From the NCBI RefSeq assembly GCF_040459645.1, contig NZ_JARVHQ010000001.1, positions 2,418,001 to 2,482,000 on the forward strand: a stretch of DNA of 64,000 nucleotides, given 5' to 3'. The stretch's first letter is position 1. Each line of letters begins with the position of its first letter. The position numbers and the translations under genes are program-made. The notes under the pieces are model-generated. The model made no database searches. It was not told the origin of the DNA and worked only from the letters and a program-made list of their open reading frames with translations. Below, one piece after another: positions 59,229 through 64,000 of the stretch. The DNA is from Bacillus cereus group sp. RP43. GTDB taxonomy: Bacteria; Bacillota; Bacilli; Bacillales; Bacillaceae_G.

Positions 59229-60166
59229 ACATTCAAAAAATGTATACAGCAGTAGATGTGCACGTAGCTGGCGAAGCATTTCGTGTAATGAAAGACGTAC
59301 CATGCAAATACTACTACAGTTTAGAACATTTAAATGAACAATTTTCAGGCGAATTAGCAGAAGAAATGAGGCTTTTATTAAATGAACCACGTGGTTTTAT
59401 CGGTTTAAATGGATGTATTGTCGTTCCTTCTATTCATACGGAAGTGGATGCAGCGGTATTGTTTTTTAATCATGAAGGACCAATCCCTCTTCATTATGGT
59501 GGTATTGTCGCCGTAATAACGATGTTACTAGAAAGTGGATATTTAAAAAAGAGGGAGTCTAATCAATACAAAATTGAAACGCTATCTGGAATATTTTCAG
59601 TTCATGCGTATGTAGAGAATGATGAAGTTATATCTGTTTCGTTTGAAAGCAAACTATGTTATATGATTGAGAAAAATTTAAAGATTGGTAATATAAGTTA
59701 CTCTCTTATACAGGCAGATAAAGTATATGCAGTTGTAGAAAAGGATACGAAATCACCAGAAATTCGTATTGAAAACATTTCTGAATTGAAAAAATGGGGA
59801 GAAGCTACACTTCAAGCTATACAAAAACAGTCATTAATAAAAAGACTTATTTTAGTAGATTCTATGCAAAAAGAAAAGAACCATATAAAGTCGATTACAT
59901 TTCATGAAGATAACTTTATAGTGCGTTCACCAGGTTTTGTTTCTACTATTGTGTCTTATGTTCATGCTTTATTTAAAAATGAATATATAGCGGATAAAGC
60001 TTTTAAAAATGAAAGTATTTTTAATAGCTTTATAACAGTGGAACAAGTGAAGAAAGAAGAGCCAGGATACATTTTCCGTTTTGAAAGTAGAGGGTTTATT
60101 ACAGGCATGCAGACGTTTCTATTAGACCCTACAGATCCGTTTCCAACAGGATTTCTATTAAAATAA
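59225..60166 (+). CDS. Proline-racemase-fold protein lacking both catalytic cysteines
   Basis: 313 aa paralogue of the preceding gene. Aligned segments show the catalytic positions replaced. MCGHDTIG becomes LHYGGIVA (His90 in place of Cys91), and RSPCGTGT becomes RSPGFVST (Gly237 in place of Cys254). The fold-defining parts remain: AVDVHVAGEAFRV, LNEPRGFIGLNG and GFITGMQTFLLDPTDPF. It is intact, with good codon use, in phase and coupled (4-nt overlap) to the active epimerase. So it is not a decayed pseudogene but a diverged, probably non-racemase subunit, chaperone or enzyme of different chemistry (inference). Confidence 0.85.
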   Translation: MNIQKMYTAVDVHVAGEAFRVMKDVPCKYYYSLEHLNEQFSGELAEEMRLLLNEPRGFIGLNGCIVVPSIHTEVDAAVLFFNHEGPIPLHYGGIVAVITMLLESGYLKKRESNQYKIETLSGIFSVHAYVENDEVISVSFESKLCYMIEKNLKIGNISYSLIQADKVYAVVEKDTKSPEIRIENISELKKWGEATLQAIQKQSLIKRLILVDSMQKEKNHIKSITFHEDNFIVRSPGFVSTIVSYVHALFKNEYIADKAFKNESIFNSFITVEQVKKEEPGYIFRFESRGFITGMQTFLLDPTDPFPTGFLLK

Positions 60167-60188
60167 AATGTTTAAGGGAGAGATAAAA

Positions 60189-61085
60189 ATGCAAAATATT
60201 AAAGGGGCATTTCCAGTATTAATAACACCAATGGATGAGTTTCAAGAGATTGATTGGAAAGGTGTAAAGCAAAACGTAAACTACTTTATTGAGAAAAAAG
60301 TAACTGGAATTATTATTAATGGAAGTACGGGAGAATTTGTTAGTTTATCAAAAGAAGAACGATTTAACATGGTAGAAACAGTATTAAAAGAAGTCGATGG
60401 CCGTATTCCAGTCATTGTTGGAACTGCAGCAGAAACGACGAAAGAAACGATTGAATATACGAAACATGCAGAAGCACACGGAGCGGATTGCGCATTAATT
60501 ATAAACTCTTACTATTGTAAACCGAAGGAAGAGGAAATTTATTTTCATTTTAAAGAAATCTCAAACGCTGTAAATATACCAATTATGTTATACAATAATC
60601 CATTTACTTCTGGTGTTGATATGAGTACAGAGTTAATGCTTCGAATTGGAAAAGAGTGTGAAAATGTTACACATATTAAAGAGTCTAGTGGAGATATTCG
60701 TAAAGCGAGAGATTTAGTAAGACAAGGCGAAGGTGCTTTCCAAGTTTTCTGCGGATCTGAAGATTTAGTTATGGAATCTTATTTAGTTGGTGCCTCAGGA
60801 TGGGTTTCAGTAGCAGGAAATATCGTACCAGGACTCGTTACGAAAATGTATGAGCATTTTCAAAATGGTGAATTAGAAAAAGCATGGGAGATAAACGATG
60901 CGATTTTACCTCTTTGTGAATTTCTTGAAGGATCAGGGAAATATGTACAAATCGTTAAACGGTCAATGGAATTACACGGGCAATCCGGAGGACCTTCTCG
61001 TTATCCAAGATTAGGATTAACTGAAGAAGAAGATCAAAAACTTCAAACTATTTTATCAGAAATTGCAGCTCATGCAGCTGTTTAA
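60189..61085 (+). CDS. 1-pyrroline-4-hydroxy-2-carboxylate deaminase-type (DHDPS/NAL family)
   Basis: 298 aa from the ATG 7-8 nt after AAGGGAGAG; the ATG at 60168 precedes that site. TIM-barrel Schiff-base lyase: GSTGEFVSLSKEER, PVIVGTAAETTKETIE, the Tyr in IMLYNNPFTSG, and the Schiff-base Lys in HIKESSGDIRK. Family members act as DHDPS, N-acetylneuraminate lyase or pyrroline-hydroxycarboxylate deaminase. Context (hydroxyproline epimerase and dehydrogenase upstream, ketoglutarate-semialdehyde dehydrogenase downstream) supports the deaminase. Confidence 0.9.
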   Translation: MQNIKGAFPVLITPMDEFQEIDWKGVKQNVNYFIEKKVTGIIINGSTGEFVSLSKEERFNMVETVLKEVDGRIPVIVGTAAETTKETIEYTKHAEAHGADCALIINSYYCKPKEEEIYFHFKEISNAVNIPIMLYNNPFTSGVDMSTELMLRIGKECENVTHIKESSGDIRKARDLVRQGEGAFQVFCGSEDLVMESYLVGASGWVSVAGNIVPGLVTKMYEHFQNGELEKAWEINDAILPLCEFLEGSGKYVQIVKRSMELHGQSGGPSRYPRLGLTEEEDQKLQTILSEIAAHAAV

Positions 61086-61103
61086 ATAAGGAGGAGAGTA
61101 TAT

Positions 61104-62588
61104 ATGTTAACGACAAACATTGAGCTGAAACCAAAAGTGAAAGCGTTTTTAAATGAAGAAATTAAAATGTTCATAAATGGCGAATTTGTTCCTTCTATTA
61201 GTGGGAAGACATTTGAAACATACAATCCAGCGACAGAAGACGTTCTAGCGGTCGTATGTGAAGCACAAGAAGAAGATGTTGATATCGCAGTAAAAGCGGC
61301 AAGATTTGCATTTGAATCAGGCCCGTGGGCAGAGATGACTACTGCTGAAAGAGCACATCTTATTTATAAATTAGCAGATTTAATTGAAGAGCATAGAGAA
61401 GAATTGGCACAGCTGGAAGCTTTAGATAATGGAAAACCATATCAAGTAGCACTTGAAGATGATATTGCAGCGACGGTTGAAAATTATCGTTATTATGCAG
61501 GGTGGGCTACAAAAATTATCGGACAAACAATTCCGATTTCAAAAGATTACTTAAATTACACACGCCATGAACCGGTTGGTGTTGTAGGTCAAATTATCCC
61601 GTGGAATTTTCCGCTTGTTATGTCTTCTTGGAAAATGGGAGCTGCACTCGCGACAGGTTGTACGATTGTATTAAAACCAGCAGAGCAAACACCTTTATCT
61701 TTACTATATACAGCGAAGCTTTTTAAAGAAGCTGGGTTTCCAAACGGTGTTGTAAACTTTGTACCAGGTTTCGGCCCTGAAGCAGGTGCTGCAATTGTAA
61801 ACCATCATGATATTGATAAAGTAGCTTTCACAGGTTCAACAGTTACAGGGAAATATATTATGCGACAATCTGCAGAAACAATTAAACATGTAACATTAGA
61901 ACTTGGTGGTAAGTCACCAAACATCATTTTAGAAGATGCTGACTTAGAAGAAGCGATTAACGGTGCGTTCCAAGGAATTATGTATAATCATGGTCAAAAT
62001 TGTAGCGCAGGATCTCGAGTCTTCGTTCATCGAAAGCATTATGAAACAGTCGTAAATGAACTTGTAAAAATGGCAAATGAAGTGAAGCTTGGAGCAGGTA
62101 TGGAGGCGGAAACTGAAATGGGACCGCTCGTATCTAAAAAACAACAAGATCGTGTGCTAAATTACATTGAACAAGGAAAAGCTGAAGGTGCTACTGTTGC
62201 AGCTGGCGGTGAACGTGCATTTGAAAAAGGTTATTTTGTACAGCCAACAGTATTCACAAATGTTACTGATGATATGACAATTGTTAAGGAAGAAATCTTT
62301 GGACCGGTTGTCGTTGTTCTCCCGTTTGATTCGACAGAAGAAGTAATTGAAAGAGCGAATCGCTCTTCATATGGGCTTGCTGCGGGTGTATGGACACAAA
62401 ATATTAAAACAGGGCATCAAGTTGCCAATAAATTAAAGGCAGGAACAGTTTGGATTAATGATTATAACTTAGAAAATGCTGCTGCACCATTTGGTGGATA
62501 TAAGCAATCTGGTGTTGGACGTGAATTAGGTTCATACGCCCTTGATAACTATACAGAAGTGAAAAGTGTTTGGGTAAATATTAAGTGA
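61104..62588 (+). CDS. Alpha-ketoglutarate-semialdehyde (2,5-dioxovalerate) dehydrogenase
   Basis: 494 aa NAD(P)-dependent aldehyde dehydrogenase. Cofactor segment GQIIPWNFPLVM and FTGSTVTGKYIM; the catalytic Glu in LELGGKSPNI and Cys in NHGQNCSAGSR; EEIFGPVVVV. Last enzyme of the pathway, giving alpha-ketoglutarate. AAGGAGGAGAG precedes the ATG, 18 nt after the deaminase stop. The specific substrate is inferred from the operon; sequence alone would allow other aldehydes. Confidence 0.92.
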   Translation: MLTTNIELKPKVKAFLNEEIKMFINGEFVPSISGKTFETYNPATEDVLAVVCEAQEEDVDIAVKAARFAFESGPWAEMTTAERAHLIYKLADLIEEHREELAQLEALDNGKPYQVALEDDIAATVENYRYYAGWATKIIGQTIPISKDYLNYTRHEPVGVVGQIIPWNFPLVMSSWKMGAALATGCTIVLKPAEQTPLSLLYTAKLFKEAGFPNGVVNFVPGFGPEAGAAIVNHHDIDKVAFTGSTVTGKYIMRQSAETIKHVTLELGGKSPNIILEDADLEEAINGAFQGIMYNHGQNCSAGSRVFVHRKHYETVVNELVKMANEVKLGAGMEAETEMGPLVSKKQQDRVLNYIEQGKAEGATVAAGGERAFEKGYFVQPTVFTNVTDDMTIVKEEIFGPVVVVLPFDSTEEVIERANRSSYGLAAGVWTQNIKTGHQVANKLKAGTVWINDYNLENAAAPFGGYKQSGVGRELGSYALDNYTEVKSVWVNIK

Positions 62589-62592
62589 TACT

Positions 62593-62629
62593 CTATTCAG
62601 TCGGGAGTCTTTTAATCCCTGCTGAATAG
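62593..62629. repeat. Hairpin after the aldehyde dehydrogenase
   Basis: CTATTCAG.GGGA with TCCC.GCTGAATAG, immediately downstream of the stop. No T tail. Confidence 0.5.
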
Positions 62630-62646
62630 TAGTTGAACCAATCAGG

Positions 62647-62724
62647 TATTTACGGGTAGGTGATTTTCCAATTTACTTCCTTTGTGTTCAACGCATGACA
62701 TACTACCCGTAAATAGCGGGATAA
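62647..62724. repeat. Inverted repeat ending in AAATAGCGGGATAA
   Basis: TATTTACGGGTAG (62647-62659) pairs perfectly with CTACCCGTAAATA (62703-62715) around a 43-nt loop. The right arm continues into AAATAGCGGGATAA (62711-62724), the exact reverse complement of TTATCCCGCTATTT at 55024-55037. Confidence 0.7.
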
Positions 62725-62750
62725 AAAAATGATGAAATATAGTAAGAGAT

Positions 62751-62791
62751 GCGGACAACTGGTAGGTAGATTAAAGGTTGTCCGTTTTCTT
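62751..62791 (+). terminator. Intrinsic terminator upstream of the symporter gene
   Basis: CGGACAAC...GTTGTCCG with TTTTCTT tail. It separates the catabolic operon from the symporter gene, or attenuates read-through into it. Confidence 0.6.
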
Positions 62792-62835
62792 ATATATAAA
62801 ATTGCTTTTTCAAAAGAATAATAAGGGGGATTTGG

Positions 62836-64000
62836 ATGGAGAAATTAGTAGAATGGTTAGTAGGGCAAGTATGGAGTATTGGTTTAGTTGTTTTTGCATT
62901 AGGAGCAGGAGTGTATTTCACAATTGCAACTCGTTTTTTACAAGTTCGTTATTTTAAAGAGATGATTAAACTATTATTTGAAGGGAAGAGCTCGGAGACG
63001 GGAATATCATCCTTTCAAGCATTTTGTTTGGCGTTATCAGGTAGGGTTGGAATAGGGAATATCGCAGGAGTCGCGACAGCTATCGCTTTTGGCGGACCTG
63101 GAGCTGTATTTTGGATGTGGATGATGGCTCTATTAGGAGCGGCTAGTGCATTTGTTGAATCAACATTAGCACAAGTATATAAAAGTAAAGTTGGAAATGA
63201 ATACCGCGGTGGTACACCATATTTCATTGAAAAAGGTTTGAAAATGAAATGGTTTGCGGTCATTGTAGCAGTGGTTGTAACACTTTCATATGGCGTTTTA
63301 TTACCAGGTATTCAATCAAGTAGTATCGCGGTTGGATTTGAAAACTCTTCTGGCATTAGTAAATATGTAACTGGTATATTTTTAGTTGTATTACTGGCAG
63401 CGATTATTTTTGGTGGAGTAAAGAGAATTGCAGGCGTTTCACAAATGTTAGTTCCATTTATGGCAATTGGTTATGTAATTGTTACATGTATCGTATTAAT
63501 TGCAAATGTAACGGAAATTCCAAGTATGTTTGCTTTAATTTTCTCAAGCGCATTTGGTGTAAATGAAATGTTTGGAGGAATCGTTGGGGCAGCTATTGCA
63601 TGGGGAGTAAAGCGTGCAGTATTTTCAAACGTTGCTGGTGTAGGAGAAGCAACATATAGTTCTGCAGCTGCTGAAGTATCACATCCTGCAAAACAAGGGT
63701 TAGTTCAAGCGTTTTCTGTATATATCGATACAATTGTAGTATGTACAGCGACAGCTCTTATGATATTAATAACAGGTATGTATAATGTTATACCTGAAGG
63801 GAAAAGTGCTATTGTACAGAATATAGGAAATGTGGAAGCAGGTCCAATTTATACACAACAAGCAGTTGAAACTGTTATGACCGGATTTGGTCCAATATTT
63901 ATTTCAATCGCAATCTTCTTCTTCGCATTTACAACCTTACTCGCTTACTACTATATTGCTGAAACGACGCTTACTTATTTAGATCGTGGGCTCAAATATA
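62836..64000 (+). CDS. Alanine/glycine:cation symporter (AgcS) family, N-terminal part
   Basis: First 388 residues, cut by the window end. Begins MEKLVEWLVGQVWSIGLV; several membrane helices; AgcS signature ALSGRVGIGNIAGVATAIAFGGPGAVFWMW (about 67-97); FGGVKRIAGVSQMLVPFMA; KRAVFSNVAGVGEATYSSAAA. Sodium-coupled amino acid uptake. AAGGGGGATT precedes the ATG. Being next to the hydroxyproline operon it may import hydroxyproline or proline (inference). No sigma-54 element was seen upstream, so its control may differ. Confidence 0.92.
   Translation, partial: MEKLVEWLVGQVWSIGLVVFALGAGVYFTIATRFLQVRYFKEMIKLLFEGKSSETGISSFQAFCLALSGRVGIGNIAGVATAIAFGGPGAVFWMWMMALLGAASAFVESTLAQVYKSKVGNEYRGGTPYFIEKGLKMKWFAVIVAVVVTLSYGVLLPGIQSSSIAVGFENSSGISKYVTGIFLVVLLAAIIFGGVKRIAGVSQMLVPFMAIGYVIVTCIVLIANVTEIPSMFALIFSSAFGVNEMFGGIVGAAIAWGVKRAVFSNVAGVGEATYSSAAAEVSHPAKQGLVQAFSVYIDTIVVCTATALMILITGMYNVIPEGKSAIVQNIGNVEAGPIYTQQAVETVMTGFGPIFISIAIFFFAFTTLLAYYYIAETTLTYLDRGLKY

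Noticed and set aside
55024..62724. Composite transposon or integrative element around the hydroxyproline genes
   Set aside because: Inverted 14-mers are present, but there is no transposase, integrase or target-site duplication, and codon use looks native. Kept only as a repeat observation.

Overview
The window is a low-GC Firmicutes chromosome segment that reads as Bacillus cereus group. Evidence: canonical AGGAGG-type ribosome sites; spore-surface-type proteins; a YkfC protein whose catalytic Cys238/His291/His303 fall exactly where I remember them in the characterised B. cereus enzyme; a YhbD-bactofilin block as in Bacillus; and a sigma-54 (SigL) regulated catabolic island. I see no rRNA, tRNA, CRISPR array, prophage or intact insertion sequence. 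Most transcription units are short and end in strong intrinsic terminators.

Layout. 1-3.9 kb: nucleotide-sugar genes (glycosyltransferase, UDP-sugar epimerase, UDP-glucose dehydrogenase, divergent UTP-glucose-1-P uridylyltransferase), probably making a uronic-acid surface glycan. 4-8.9 kb: a zinc metalloprotease, a DUF4309 lipoprotein, and an MFS exporter divergent from an SgrR-like regulator. 8.9-12.7 kb: YhbD-like regulator, two bactofilins and a DHA2 drug exporter, preceded by a GTTAC/GTAAC dyad. 12.7-20 kb: small and hypothetical genes, including a Cys-rich protein and two related spore-coat-type (SPOCS/DUF3794-like) proteins, one with an 18-residue tandem repeat; also an isochorismatase-type hydrolase and acetyltransferases. 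20-29.5 kb: DegV, a tandem duplication of a 67-aa membrane protein, an orphan NprR-type regulator, M3 peptidase, MTA/SAH nucleosidase, HAD phosphatase, acetyltransferases, and a DinB-family gene with a LexA-type box. 29.5-40 kb: two-component system, secreted S15 dipeptidyl-peptidase, methyltransferase, transglycosylase-like protein, ankyrin plus DJ-1/PfpI pair, aldo-keto reductase, and an orphan DivIC-like protein. 40-46 kb: murein tripeptide recycling (ykfB, ykfC, peptide-binding lipoprotein), then a stand-alone DltD-like gene with a translationally coupled leader ORF. 46-53 kb: DinB-family protein, DedA, a decayed HD phosphohydrolase, a phosphoesterase, and a divergent pair (DUF1836 regulator versus Tim44-like membrane protein plus DUF2653) whose two promoters carry the same operator.

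53-64 kb is a trans-4-hydroxy-L-proline catabolic island. A sigma-54 activator (55178-56836, minus) sits between two units, each with a matching -24/-12 promoter. Leftward: FAD/NAD oxidoreductase, plant-type 2Fe-2S protein and BFD-type 2Fe-2S protein. Rightward: FAD oxidoreductase, hydroxyproline 2-epimerase, a second proline-racemase-fold protein lacking both catalytic cysteines, a DHDPS-family deaminase, and alpha-ketoglutarate-semialdehyde dehydrogenase; a sodium/amino-acid symporter follows. Together they would convert hydroxyproline to alpha-ketoglutarate. The cysteine-less racemase paralogue and the duplicated DUF1836-linked operator are the most interesting observations.
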